In this document: one piece after another, positions 27,796 through 36,547 of the stretch
Numbering within the stretch: position 1 is the first letter of the stretch
Layout: every line of letters begins with the position of its first letter
Source: CBINFS01 sp966250015
GTDB lineage: Bacteria > Bacteroidota > Rhodothermia > Rhodothermales > DASSAV01
Assembly (NCBI GenBank): GCA_966250015.1
Contig: CBINFS010000003.1
Span: 156,505-220,504 of the forward strand
Reading direction: 5' to 3'
Length of the DNA: 64,000 nucleotides
The notes under the pieces: model-generated
Databases searched by the model: none
Told to the model about the DNA's origin: nothing
What the model saw: the letters and a program-made list of their open reading frames with translations, nothing else
Translations under genes and position numbers: made by a program

Positions 27796-28860
27796 GTGCA
27801 ATCGACAGTGATCCAGGCATCGAGTCTGAAGGCAAGAGGTTTCAGGATGCCGGCGGAGTGGGAACGGCACCAGGCCACGTGGCTCTCGTGGCCCCATAAC
27901 CTCGAAACGTGGCCGGAAGAGCTGGACGACGTGGAGGCAGCATTTGCCCAGATCGTACGCGCCCTCGTTCCACACGAAACAGTACACATCAACGTCAACG
28001 ACCCTGCCCACGAAAGACACGTCCGAGGCTTGCTTAAGGAATACGGAGTTGAAGGAAACGTCGTCTTCCATCACATTCCGACGAACGACGCCTGGATCCG
28101 CGACCACGGCGCGATTTTCGTAAAACGGGATACCGCTTCCGGATCGGAGCTCATTGCTACCAACTGGGAGTTCAATAGCTGGGGCGAGAAGTATCCCCCG
28201 TGGGATCTCGATAATGAGGTTCCTGCAAAGATGGCATCCGCACTTGAAGTCCGGGAAGCCGATGGCGGCATCGTGCTCGAAGGCGGGTCCATCGAGGTCA
28301 ACGGAAAGGGGACGTTGCTCACAACCGAACGGTGCCTGCTGAATCCGAATCGCAACCCCCACCTTTCGAAAAGTGAGATCGAACAGATTCTCTGTGGCGC
28401 GTTTGGCGTCGACCAGGTCGTATGGTTATCGGACGGGATCGCCGGGGACGACACGGACGGCCACATCGACGACCTGACCCGTTTCGTCAGTCCTGATACG
28501 CTGGTAACCGTCGTCGAAGACGATCCGTCTGACGTCAATTACGAGGTGCTACAGGAAAATCTCAAACAATTAAAGACATTCGCCACGCTCGAAGGCCGGC
28601 CTTTCGACATCGTGACGCTCCCCATGCCAGACCCGGTCTATATCCGAGGCGAGCGTATGCCGGCTTCATATGCCAACTTTTACATCGCAAACGGGACCGT
28701 CCTCCTTCCCTCCTATCGGGATCCGATGGACGACGTGGCGGCCGAAACGCTCGGGCGACTTTTCCCGGACCGGCGGATCGTAAAAATCGACTGCTCCGTC
28801 CTCATCTGGGGCCTCGGCGCCATTCACTGCCTGACGCAGCAAGTGCCGGCCGCAGATTGA
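27796..28860 (+). CDS. aguA: Agmatine deiminase
   Basis: 354 residues from a GTG at 27796; a GTG at 27808 is a close alternative, while the ATG at 27847 would cut into the conserved GFRMPAEWE opening. It converts agmatine to N-carbamoylputrescine. Motifs are GFRMPAEWERHQATWLSWP at the start, NDAWIRDHGAIF, EGGSIEVNGKGTLL, the conserved DGHIDD, and the catalytic cysteine in GAIHCLTQQ (Cys345). Together with aguB just upstream it gives a complete arginine-decarboxylase-dependent putrescine route, with the decarboxylase elsewhere. Confidence 0.95.
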   Translation: MQSTVIQASSLKARGFRMPAEWERHQATWLSWPHNLETWPEELDDVEAAFAQIVRALVPHETVHINVNDPAHERHVRGLLKEYGVEGNVVFHHIPTNDAWIRDHGAIFVKRDTASGSELIATNWEFNSWGEKYPPWDLDNEVPAKMASALEVREADGGIVLEGGSIEVNGKGTLLTTERCLLNPNRNPHLSKSEIEQILCGAFGVDQVVWLSDGIAGDDTDGHIDDLTRFVSPDTLVTVVEDDPSDVNYEVLQENLKQLKTFATLEGRPFDIVTLPMPDPVYIRGERMPASYANFYIANGTVLLPSYRDPMDDVAAETLGRLFPDRRIVKIDCSVLIWGLGAIHCLTQQVPAAD

Positions 28861-29226
28861 TGAATGCCCGGAAGAGACTTTTGTCCGCTGATGGTCGCGG
28901 ATGGTTTTTGAGGGTGGCTGGTCCAAAGACGGATCGTGATATGTCGAATTAAACTCCCAAAAACACGTCATCCCGGCCTCCGAGCGGGGATCCATGTGAG
29001 CATGCGACCTGCCTCCACCGACCTACCCTACGCTACCCATGCCTGGATCTCCGCCTTCGCGGAGATGACGTAGTTGGGTAGTGTTTTTTATTACACTGAA
29101 CGTCCCGCCTTCGGTCTGGCCTCCTAAAAAACTATCTGCGCTATCTGCGGCCATCTGCGGATTTTTCGTAGAAATCTTCCGCGCCTTCGCGTGTAGACAT
29201 CAGCGTAAGATCTTCTGCGTCCAGCC
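28861..29226. repeat. Gene-free stretch with composite interspersed repeat, copy 1
   Basis: No coding frame is credible. From 28959 to 29070 lies a module holding two short palindromic halves, CATCCCGGCCTCCGAGCGGG and GGATCTCCGCCTTCGCGGAG. The same module occurs inverted at 46301-46412. Downstream are ACGTCCCGCCTTCGGTC (from 29100), a run of ATCTGCGG units at about 29132-29161, and CGCGCCTTCGCGTG near 29180. Related segments occur at 46.5 kb and 63.4-63.9 kb. These look like non-coding genomic repeats, not genes. Confidence 0.8.
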
Positions 29227-30153
29227 CTACCCCATGATTCGTGAAGTGGCCGTGGCGGCTGATTGCAAAACTTGTTTACGCAGGTCTTCGAGAGCTTCAT
29301 CGTTCAGTCCCATATACGACCTGATCGCGGAGCCAAGCTCGCGCCATTCAAAGCTCTCGGTTTGCCCCTCAACCTCGACTGCAAGCTGTTGAGACACCAG
29401 AGAGATTGCCAGCAAGGATAGCCAGCTTGAATGGTTTTGATTCGGCCGTGAAAAGAGGTCGACGGTGTCGTGGTGACGAAGCACACACTGGCATATCGCG
29501 TCCGGAAGCGCCCACGATCTTGCCACCAGCAGACCGGCCAGCGTGTGATCGGTACCCAGCACCTCGTCTTCAACCACGATCATCGGTCTCTCAGTCTGGC
29601 TGGTAGCATCCCTGTAAACGTCCGGATAGTTCTTGAAGCGCCGTAGCAGGAGCGGGATGCCGCAATCCAGAAAAAGGCCCGTGGTATACGCTTCCTCAGG
29701 CGCAACATCCGTATACGTCCTTGCGACCAGCGCCGAAACGAGAGCGATTCGATTGGTTTTGGTCCAGTACTCGTTCATGAACGGGTTTTTTTCGTCGCGA
29801 AATGCCGTATGAAGCATGAGCCCGGTCACGATGTGAACGATGTTGGATACACCAAGTAGGCTAACGGCGTGATGCACCGACCCCACCTTGCGACGCAGCC
29901 CAAAAAATGGCGAATTGACGACCTTTAGCGTACTGGCGGCAAGGGCGACGTCCGATGCTATCAGGTCCCCGATCTTGGTCAGGTCCGGGTCGGGGCGTGC
30001 CTGCTCCTCTAGCACACCGACCAGCACGGCCGGCCTCGGTGGGATGATGATCCCCTTGAGCAGCTCCTCTGCCTTCTCTATGCCAACGAACCGCTCGTGT
30101 GCGGTGATGTCAGAATTACTGGTCGATGACGCCATTCTATCAGCAGAACACAT
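29227..30153 (-). CDS. HDOD-domain protein
   Basis: 308 residues from the ATG at 30153, or 302 from an ATG at 30135. The HDOD domain covers most of the protein: IIIPPRPAVLVGVLEEQ, DLTKIGDLIASDVALAASTLKVVNSPFFG, then SVHHAVSLLGVSNIVHIV. HDOD proteins are degenerate relatives of HD phosphohydrolases and usually act in signalling or stress regulation. A later DHTLAGLLVARSWALP with LRHHD resembles the HD metal motif only partly. It is the third gene after PfkB and folB, separated from folB by 11 bases. Confidence 0.88.
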   Translation of the reverse strand: MCSADRMASSTSNSDITAHERFVGIEKAEELLKGIIIPPRPAVLVGVLEEQARPDPDLTKIGDLIASDVALAASTLKVVNSPFFGLRRKVGSVHHAVSLLGVSNIVHIVTGLMLHTAFRDEKNPFMNEYWTKTNRIALVSALVARTYTDVAPEEAYTTGLFLDCGIPLLLRRFKNYPDVYRDATSQTERPMIVVEDEVLGTDHTLAGLLVARSWALPDAICQCVLRHHDTVDLFSRPNQNHSSWLSLLAISLVSQQLAVEVEGQTESFEWRELGSAIRSYMGLNDEALEDLRKQVLQSAATATSRIMG

Positions 30154-30164
30154 GGTTTACGTGA

Positions 30165-30554
30165 TCAGGAGACGGCTGTCGATTGCCGTTCGGTACGATA
30201 ATAAACTTCCGCACGGTCACAGGTGCCTCCAACCGGCGGGTTTGGCTTCCGTACCGTTACCTCCACAACCTGGACCATATCATAGGTATCCAATACGCGA
30301 CACGCAATCAGATAAGCCAGCCGTTCAATCAGGTAAAAGTTGTTTTGCAGAACGATCTCTTCAACGAGTCGATAGATCCGTTCATAATCGACGGTATGTG
30401 CCAATGAATCCTTCTGCGCCGCGTCGAGAATGTCTAACTCCATCGCGACGTCCACTTCGTATCGCCCACCGATACGGTGTTCTTCCTGCAAAACACCATG
30501 ATGAGCGTAAAAAACGGCATTGATGAGACGAACGATCGACTTGTGCATACTCAT
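30165..30554 (-). CDS. folB: Dihydroneopterin aldolase
   Basis: 129 residues. It catalyses the aldol cleavage that gives 6-hydroxymethyl-dihydropterin in folate synthesis. Family motifs are FYAHHGVLQEEHRIGGRYEVDV (about 15-36), DSLAHTVDYERIYRLVEEIV, the active-site stretch NFYLIERLAYLIA, and VRKPNPPVGG. The start codon ATG overlaps the stop of the upstream PfkB gene by four bases (ATGA), so translation should be coupled. No other folate genes are in the window. Confidence 0.93.
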   Translation of the reverse strand: MSMHKSIVRLINAVFYAHHGVLQEEHRIGGRYEVDVAMELDILDAAQKDSLAHTVDYERIYRLVEEIVLQNNFYLIERLAYLIACRVLDTYDMVQVVEVTVRKPNPPVGGTCDRAEVYYRTERQSTAVS

Positions 30555-31498
30555 TGAACAGCTGGAAATGCCCCGGTGGTCAACTTAAGCGCCGGGATGC
30601 GCGAAAGCTCATGAAATACTTCGATGCGTTGTTCGATCTCTTCGTGGGTGAGATCGAGCAAACGTTCAGGCCCAAATCGTTCGACCGAAAAGGATGCCAT
30701 TGCGCTTCCGTATACGACGGCGCGTTTGAGCGAATCGGTGTCGATGCGCTCTTCGCGTGCCAGATACCCGGCAAATCCGCCCGCAAAGGTGTCGCCGGCG
30801 CCGGTCGGATCGTTGATGACTTCGAGCGGGAAGGCAGGCGCGACGAAAATGGTGCCCTCCGTAAATAGTATCGCCCCGTGCTCGCCTTTTTTGATGATCA
30901 GGGTCCGTGGACCCATCTCCCGGATCACCCGGGCTGCTGCGACAAGGTTCGGCACACCCGCAAGCTGCCTGGCCTCTGCGTCGTTTACGATCAGGCAGTC
31001 GATTCTTTTTAGGGTTTTATAGAGCTGCTCGGGTGTGTTATCGATCCAGAAGTTCATCGTGTCGCAGATGACGATCTCCGGATTCGAAATCTGATCCAGC
31101 ACACCCATCTGGATGGTGGGATCGAGGTTGCCGAGACAGACGATCCGGCTATCCCGGTATCGATCGGGTATTTTCGGTGTGAACGTCTCCAGAACGTTGA
31201 GGTGAGTGGCCAGTGTCTCACGGTCGTTCATATTGTAGTGATAACGACCCGCCCAGAAGAAGGTCCTACCATTCCGGTCTATCTCCAGCCCTTCCAGGTC
31301 AACGCCTGAATTGCGCAGGACGTCCATGTAGTCCTGAGGAAAGTCATCCCCCACGACTCCTACGAGGCGAACGTCATCGCAGAAATACCGCGCAGCAATG
31401 GTGATGTACGTCGCACTCCCACCTAAAATGCGGTCGACCGAACCAAATGGAGTTTCGATGGAATCAAATGCAACCGTTCCGACTGCAAGTACACTCAC
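30551..31498 (-). CDS. PfkB-family carbohydrate or nucleoside kinase
   Basis: 315 residues from a GTG at 31498. The ribokinase fold is shown by GGSATYITIAARYFCDDVRLVGVVGDDF near the N-terminus, the anion hole and catalytic motif DPTGAGDTFAGGFAGYLA, and the lid-like FWAGRYHYNMND. The substrate is undetermined; adenosine, ribose and other sugar kinases share this fold. It is the first gene of a PfkB - folB - HDOD operon on the minus strand. Confidence 0.88.
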   Translation of the reverse strand: MSVLAVGTVAFDSIETPFGSVDRILGGSATYITIAARYFCDDVRLVGVVGDDFPQDYMDVLRNSGVDLEGLEIDRNGRTFFWAGRYHYNMNDRETLATHLNVLETFTPKIPDRYRDSRIVCLGNLDPTIQMGVLDQISNPEIVICDTMNFWIDNTPEQLYKTLKRIDCLIVNDAEARQLAGVPNLVAAARVIREMGPRTLIIKKGEHGAILFTEGTIFVAPAFPLEVINDPTGAGDTFAGGFAGYLAREERIDTDSLKRAVVYGSAMASFSVERFGPERLLDLTHEEIEQRIEVFHELSRIPALKLTTGAFPAVQ

Positions 31499-31621
31499 TT
31501 TGCGTTCATTTTTCTTGTTTTAGGTCAAAACGCGTGTAAGATAAGGTCAGCGAATTTTAATGCATACACCTTGTTTTGAAACCGAATAAAATCCTCTTTT
31601 CGGCAGCAAACCGGTAGTGTT

Positions 31622-31664
31622 AAAATAAAAACGGCGCCGACACGCATTTTTCGCCGGCGCCGTA
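31622..31664 (-). terminator. Intrinsic terminator of the DUF883-like cluster
   Basis: A nine-pair perfect stem ACGGCGCCG/CGGCGCCGT (31632-31640 with 31656-31664) on the minus strand is followed by TTTTTATTTT (31622-31630). It lies 27 bases past the stop of the last DUF883-like gene and should end the transcript of the three-gene group before the PfkB operon. Confidence 0.9.
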
Positions 31665-31690
31665 TGTTTACACGTGTTGAGTGACTCCGG

Positions 31691-32377
31691 TTACCGTACT
31701 CGCCGCGTCCAGTCACCAATTTTTTTGATCAGCACGGCGGCCAGAACGGTTTTGGCTGCATCCATGGCGGTTTCCAATACCTCAAAACCCCGCCGTGCGG
31801 ACTCCTGCACCGTTTCTGTGAGGTCGATCGCACCTTCTTTCAGAGTCTCGGCAGCTCGCCCGGCCGTCTTTTTGCCGACACGCCCGATTATTTCAGCCCG
31901 TTCGCTAAGCACTTCACCGAGTTCTTTGGCTTGCTGAGCGAGCGCGCCTCCGGCAGCCGCAGCCGAGTGCGCGAGCGCTTCGGTGGCGTCGAGCACGCGT
32001 CCGGAGAGGAGCTCACCGGTGTCCGATGCGAGCTTTTGCGCTTTGAGGCGCATTCTCACCGGCCAGGGTGGTGGAGGAGGCGGCGGTTTGAGCGCCGATG
32101 CCAGCACCCGTCCAATGAGGACGCCCCCAACGACGGCAATACCCGTGGCGAGAAGCGGGTTCTCCTGTACCCACTTGCGCACTTTCACGGCAGTCTCGTC
32201 AATGTCGAGCTGTTCGACTTCTTTCCTCAGCTTACCGACGGCATCGGTAAGCTCTCTACGTGCCCGCTCGAAGGTTTTGGTCACCTCGCGAGCCTGATCT
32301 TCGATTTGTTTGCGAAAAGCTTCCGTCTTTTCAGCGGTCCCCTTTTCTTCGGTAGGGACATTGGGTTGTTCTGCCAC
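31691..32377 (-). CDS. DUF883-like membrane protein with long helical tail
   Basis: 228 residues from a GTG at 32377 with a perfect AGGAGG seven bases upstream. Residues 20-66 are an amphipathic coiled coil (DQAREVTKTFERARRELTDAV), then a short glycine-zipper membrane segment (LLATGIAVVGGVLIGRVLAS) and a poly-proline run. The second half is a long low-complexity Ala/Glu helical region (EALAHSAAAAGGALAQQAKEL) that looks like a membrane-associated apolipoprotein-type coil. It ends in Arg-rich WTRRVR. Last gene of a three-gene cluster of similar proteins. Function unknown. Confidence 0.72.
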   Translation of the reverse strand: MAEQPNVPTEEKGTAEKTEAFRKQIEDQAREVTKTFERARRELTDAVGKLRKEVEQLDIDETAVKVRKWVQENPLLATGIAVVGGVLIGRVLASALKPPPPPPPWPVRMRLKAQKLASDTGELLSGRVLDATEALAHSAAAAGGALAQQAKELGEVLSERAEIIGRVGKKTAGRAAETLKEGAIDLTETVQESARRGFEVLETAMDAAKTVLAAVLIKKIGDWTRRVR

Positions 32378-32465
32378 AATAGACCTCCTGTTGTCTAGAT
32401 TTTAACTACTTCAAAAGGGTTACCGGCCGATGCACACGATGGAACGGTCATGCGTTCCGGCTCGG

Positions 32466-32699
32466 TCATCTGCGCACAAGGATCACGGTAACCATGCCCA
32501 CCAGCAGGCCTGTTAAAACAGCACGAACAGGATACTGCCTTACCCAGCCCATTAGGGCTTCATTTGCCCCGGTTAAACGTTTTTCAATTCGCCGTAACGA
32601 TGTAGAGGAAACAGAACGCTCTGTATCCAAAACCAAACGTCCCGGAACAGGCATCCCGTCACCCGATACCGACAGTGCCTCCCCTTCGCCGGTTTTCAT
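32466..32699 (-). CDS. Small DUF883/ElaB-like membrane protein
   Basis: 77 residues from an ATG at 32699 with GAGGTG about 8 bases upstream. The N-terminal half is polar and probably unstructured; the end is one transmembrane helix (YPVRAVLTGLLVGMVTVILVRR) closing with RR, the typical C-terminal tail anchor of ElaB/YqjD-type proteins. It lies 88 bases upstream of the next gene of the cluster and 22 bases after the preceding one. Function unknown. Confidence 0.68.
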   Translation of the reverse strand: MKTGEGEALSVSGDGMPVPGRLVLDTERSVSSTSLRRIEKRLTGANEALMGWVRQYPVRAVLTGLLVGMVTVILVRR

Positions 32700-32721
32700 A
32701 CGTTACACCTCGGCCGTTTAT

Positions 32722-33090
32722 TCAAGACCTGTAAGTAAGAAAACCTACCAGTATCCCTACGACGAACGCACTCCCGAGCATCGATCCCGGGTAATCGTGT
32801 GCAAGCTGATTACTGCTCTCTCGCAGCTTCTGCGCGGACGCAGAAAGGTGTACGGCCGATTCCGTCAGCCTTTCATAGTACTGCGTAGCGAGTGAGCGTA
32901 AATTGTTACCGTATTCGGACATAAGCCGTCCGAACCCGACGGACTCTTCGCCGGAAGTATTCGCGTCACTTCCGGCATCAGTTGAAGTTGTCTCGTATAT
33001 TTCGCTCGCCGCCGGCTGTGGTTTAGCCTTTCCCTTGTTCGGGGCATTTTCCGTCGCGGCGTGCTGCTCAGAAGTTTTTTTGGTTGCCAT
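32722..33090 (-). CDS. DUF883/ElaB-like membrane protein
   Basis: 122 residues from the ATG at 33090. A low-complexity Lys/Ala-rich N-terminus is followed by a helical region (SEYGNNLRSLATQYYERLTES) and a C-terminal membrane anchor (YPGSMLGSAFVVGILVGFLTYRS). It is the first gene of the minus-strand cluster at 31.7-33.1 kb. ElaB and YqjD bind ribosomes at the inner membrane in E. coli; whether these proteins do so is unknown. Divergent from the large TPR gene. Confidence 0.72.
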   Translation of the reverse strand: MATKKTSEQHAATENAPNKGKAKPQPAASEIYETTSTDAGSDANTSGEESVGFGRLMSEYGNNLRSLATQYYERLTESAVHLSASAQKLRESSNQLAHDYPGSMLGSAFVVGILVGFLTYRS

Positions 33091-33472
33091 ATACGTCCAG
33101 CGATAAGGTTAATGGAGTCACTAATCCGGTTGAGAATACGTTAATGGTTTTTTGACCCATTCCTTGCGGCTAATCAGGTATACGAGTTGGTGCGCGATTT
33201 GCGTTACTTAGTATCCGGAGGAACAACAACCGCGTACTCTTTACCGGTCGTGAACCGTACTTCCGTTCCCTTTTAATACGCCAATGCATGGACGTCTACC
33301 ACACTCGGAAGCATTAACTATTGCCTTTTTGCAACTTAATTACCACCATACGCGACCGCGATCGTGATGGCACGAACGAAAACGGCATTAGTTGAAGGGT
33401 TACCGGGTGAGCAGCCGGACCGGGATCTCCTGCCGGCTCCTTGTCAGCAAGAATAATTGTGGACCGAACGTA
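33091..33472. other. Divergent intergenic region, 382 bases
   Basis: Lies between the DUF883-like cluster (minus) and the TPR gene (plus) and should hold both promoters. It contains GGAGGAACAA at about 33219, but no start codon with a good frame follows. No repeat, terminator or RNA gene was recognised. Confidence 0.5.
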
Positions 33473-36400
33473 ATGATGCGTATTTCTGCGCTAATTGCTT
33501 TTATCTTTTTCGTTGTCTCGGGTCTCGTCGGACCACGTACCGTCATTGCACAGCGCGAGACCACGTCCCCGGAAAAGCTGTTTACGAGCGCCTTCGCTTC
33601 GTATGCAGAGGGTATCTACGAAAGAGCCGTTCCCGCCTTTGCCACATTCCGCCAGAAGTATCCCGATCATCCGAGTGTAGCGGAAGCAATCTATTACGAA
33701 GCCGAATCCACACTTGCGCTCGGCCGTGAGGACGAAGCCGTTCGGCTCTTCGAGCTTTTTCAGCGCCGGTACCCGCTCCATCCCCTTGCCTTTCCCGCCC
33801 GAACCGCCCTCGGATCCTACTTCTACAGAACCGGCGCTTACGAACGAGCCATCGAGACCTTTGCCGAGGTCATTGAGGACAACCCGCCTACAGAGCTGGG
33901 GGCGAGAGCTTTGTACTGGATGGGAAGCTCGGCGCTCGAGCTGGGACAAAAGGAGCAAGCCCTGACGTATTTCCAGCGGGCCGCTGACGAGTACCGCATG
34001 GCCTCAACGGCTCCACTCGCTCTGTACACGATAGCCTTTACGCACGTCAAGGACGGCAACTACCAGGCTGCCGCGCGTGCCTTCGAGATGCTTACCGCCC
34101 GTTACCCCAATACGAGCTTCTCCCGTGACGCCGGCCTTGCCGTAGCGGAAGTGTACTATGAGCTTGGCGATTATCGTCGTGCCATAGAGGAAGCGGAGAG
34201 TCGGATTTATGGCCTCGAAGGGGCAGATCGCGAGCGTGCCCATTTCCTGCTCGCGGAGTCTTATAGTCAGCTCGGCGACGTAGAACAGGCCATCGTAGCC
34301 TACCGCCGCATAACCGACGGCGACCCGAACAGCCCGTTTTATCGTTCTTCCCTCTTTGGCCTCGCCTGGAATTTCCACAAGATGGAGAACTTCCAGTGGG
34401 CAGCCGAACACTTCCAGCAGGTACGATTGAGTGGACAGGACGATCTGGCGGCGCGTGCAACGTATTACGAGGGCGTCAACCGCACCTTGACGCAGGAACC
34501 CGAGCTGGCCATCGAACTCTTCTCGGAATATCTCGATCGGTGGCCGGACGGCTCCCTGGCCGAGCATGCCCTGTTCGAGCTGGGTGTAACGTACTACGGG
34601 CAACGGATGTGGGACGAGGCCGAAGAAACGTTTTCATCCTTCGTCGACGACTACCCGGATTCCCCCCTCGCCGGTGAGGCGTTGAATTATCTCGGTAACA
34701 CCTACGTCGCCCTGAACGATTACGATAGGGCGCTCGATTCCTTCGAAGAAGCAATCGACCTCGACTCAGCCCCAGAATCGCTGAAGGATCAAATCGTCTT
34801 CCAGCGGGCGTGGCTCTTGTATCGCAATCAGGAATATGCCGAGGCCGCGCCTGCTTTTTTGGAGATCTACTCGAAAGACCCGAATGGAGAACGGGCGCCT
34901 GACGCTTTGTTCTGGGCTGCCGAAAGCCATTACCAGTCGGGTAAGCTCGGCGAGGCCACACGGCTCTTTCGAAACTACCTACGTGACTACAGCAGAGGCA
35001 AACACGCCGAAGCGGCTCAGTACGCCCTCGGATGGGTACACTTCCGGAGCGGGCGGTACGGTGAGGCCGCTCAGGCCTTCGAGCGTTTCCTGGACATGTA
35101 TCGGGACCAGAGCGAGACCATCCCCTACCGTACGGACGCGACACTGAGGTTGGCCGATAGCTACTACGCCATGAAGCGCTACCCCGAGGCTATTCGGACC
35201 TATGCCCGTGTGGAAGAGGAAGGTGGTGAATACACGCTCTACCAGATCGGCCAGGCGTACTCGAACAACGGCCAGACCGGGCAGGCCATCCGGGCGTTTC
35301 AGCGGTTGCTCGCCGAGTATCCGCGGAGTGAGTGGAGCGAGGAAGCGCAGTACCAGATCGGCTACCTCTACTTCCTGAACCAGGACTACGACCAGGCAAT
35401 CGAGCAATACGCCGAGCTCATCGCGACGTGGCCGCGCGATCCGCTCGCCGCAAAGGCACAGTACGCCATCGGCGACGCGCATTTCAATGCCGGACGTATG
35501 GAAGAGGCCATTGAAGCCTATTCCGTGGTGCTCGAACGTTACCCCAACAGCCCCTTCGTTTCCGATGCAGCTTCGAGCATCCAATACGCGCTCGTCGCGA
35601 TGGACGACCAGGCCGCCGCTTCCGAGTTCGTCGAAAACTTCGCCCGGGAGCATCCCGACTCCCCGGTCGTCGAAGAGCTCCGCTTCAGGCAGGCCGAGGT
35701 AAAGTATAACAGCGGCCGCGTCGCCGAAGCCGAACAAGATTTTCGGCGATACCTCCAGTCGTCTACGAACCAGAACCTCATGTCGGAAGCCATTTATTAC
35801 CTGGGGGTTATTTCAGCCGACCGGAACCAGTTCGACTCCGCCGAATCGTACCTGACGCGTCTTCTTCGGGAGTTTCCGCGAAGTGAAAGACGAACGGATG
35901 CGCTCAGGCAGCTTGGCCGGTTGTACCTCGATCGCAATCTGTACACCGACGCGTTGCGTGCTTACGAGCAAATGGAGGCCGCTCAACCGGGTGATCCCCG
36001 CGTCCGTGCCGAAGCCAGGTATGGCCAGAGCGTGGCGCTGATCGGAATGGGCCGTACCGACAGAGCCGAAACACTGTTGCGGGACGTGACGGAAGATGCC
36101 CCGGACGCACCGGAGTCCCTTGCCGCATTCCTTGGTCTGGCCCGCCTTTCAGAAAATCAGGGACGAACGGGAGAAGCAATCCGTCTCTATCGAGAAGTCG
36201 TCGGTAAGAGCAGGGACGAAGTCGGCGCCGAAGCGTTATACAGGCTTGGTAACCTGCTCCTCGATCGCGGAGATGCACGGGCTGCACTCGAGGAATTCAG
36301 CCGAGTACCGGTGCTCTTTTCGGGCTATTCGAACTGGGTTGCTGAAAGCTATCTCGGGCAAGCGAGAGCCAGCCGTCAGCTCGGCAACACGGGAGATGCG

Positions 36401-36484
36401 GTGCGCCTTTACGACCGCGTAATCAGTGAGTTTGCGGGCACACCGTATGCGGAGACCGCAGAAAGAGAAAAAGCGGCGATGTAG
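33473..36484 (+). CDS. Large exported tetratricopeptide-repeat protein
   Basis: 1003 residues from the ATG at 33473 (a second ATG follows at 33476). A signal peptide (LIAFIFFVVSGLVGPRTVIAQ) leads into an almost unbroken array of TPR units of 34-36 residues, such as AEAIYYEAESTLALGREDEAVRLFE, EAQYQIGYLYFLNQDYDQAIEQYAEL and EALYRLGNLLLDRGDARAALEEFS. Many units resemble the BamD/YbgF/CpoB type found in envelope proteins. It starts a plus-strand group of six genes ending in exbB-exbD, where it may serve as periplasmic scaffold. No enzymatic domain was seen. Confidence 0.88.
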   Translation: MMRISALIAFIFFVVSGLVGPRTVIAQRETTSPEKLFTSAFASYAEGIYERAVPAFATFRQKYPDHPSVAEAIYYEAESTLALGREDEAVRLFELFQRRYPLHPLAFPARTALGSYFYRTGAYERAIETFAEVIEDNPPTELGARALYWMGSSALELGQKEQALTYFQRAADEYRMASTAPLALYTIAFTHVKDGNYQAAARAFEMLTARYPNTSFSRDAGLAVAEVYYELGDYRRAIEEAESRIYGLEGADRERAHFLLAESYSQLGDVEQAIVAYRRITDGDPNSPFYRSSLFGLAWNFHKMENFQWAAEHFQQVRLSGQDDLAARATYYEGVNRTLTQEPELAIELFSEYLDRWPDGSLAEHALFELGVTYYGQRMWDEAEETFSSFVDDYPDSPLAGEALNYLGNTYVALNDYDRALDSFEEAIDLDSAPESLKDQIVFQRAWLLYRNQEYAEAAPAFLEIYSKDPNGERAPDALFWAAESHYQSGKLGEATRLFRNYLRDYSRGKHAEAAQYALGWVHFRSGRYGEAAQAFERFLDMYRDQSETIPYRTDATLRLADSYYAMKRYPEAIRTYARVEEEGGEYTLYQIGQAYSNNGQTGQAIRAFQRLLAEYPRSEWSEEAQYQIGYLYFLNQDYDQAIEQYAELIATWPRDPLAAKAQYAIGDAHFNAGRMEEAIEAYSVVLERYPNSPFVSDAASSIQYALVAMDDQAAASEFVENFAREHPDSPVVEELRFRQAEVKYNSGRVAEAEQDFRRYLQSSTNQNLMSEAIYYLGVISADRNQFDSAESYLTRLLREFPRSERRTDALRQLGRLYLDRNLYTDALRAYEQMEAAQPGDPRVRAEARYGQSVALIGMGRTDRAETLLRDVTEDAPDAPESLAAFLGLARLSENQGRTGEAIRLYREVVGKSRDEVGAEALYRLGNLLLDRGDARAALEEFSRVPVLFSGYSNWVAESYLGQARASRQLGNTGDAVRLYDRVISEFAGTPYAETAEREKAAM

Positions 36485-36547
36485 CCCGTATCCAGTTCGA
36501 TTCAGCCCGGATGAAACGATAATCCAATACGTACGATAGACGTTCTG

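Noticed and set aside
28861..29226. CRISPR array, suggested by repeated short palindromes
   Set aside because: Repeats are not evenly spaced, there are no uniform spacers, and no cas gene is in the window.
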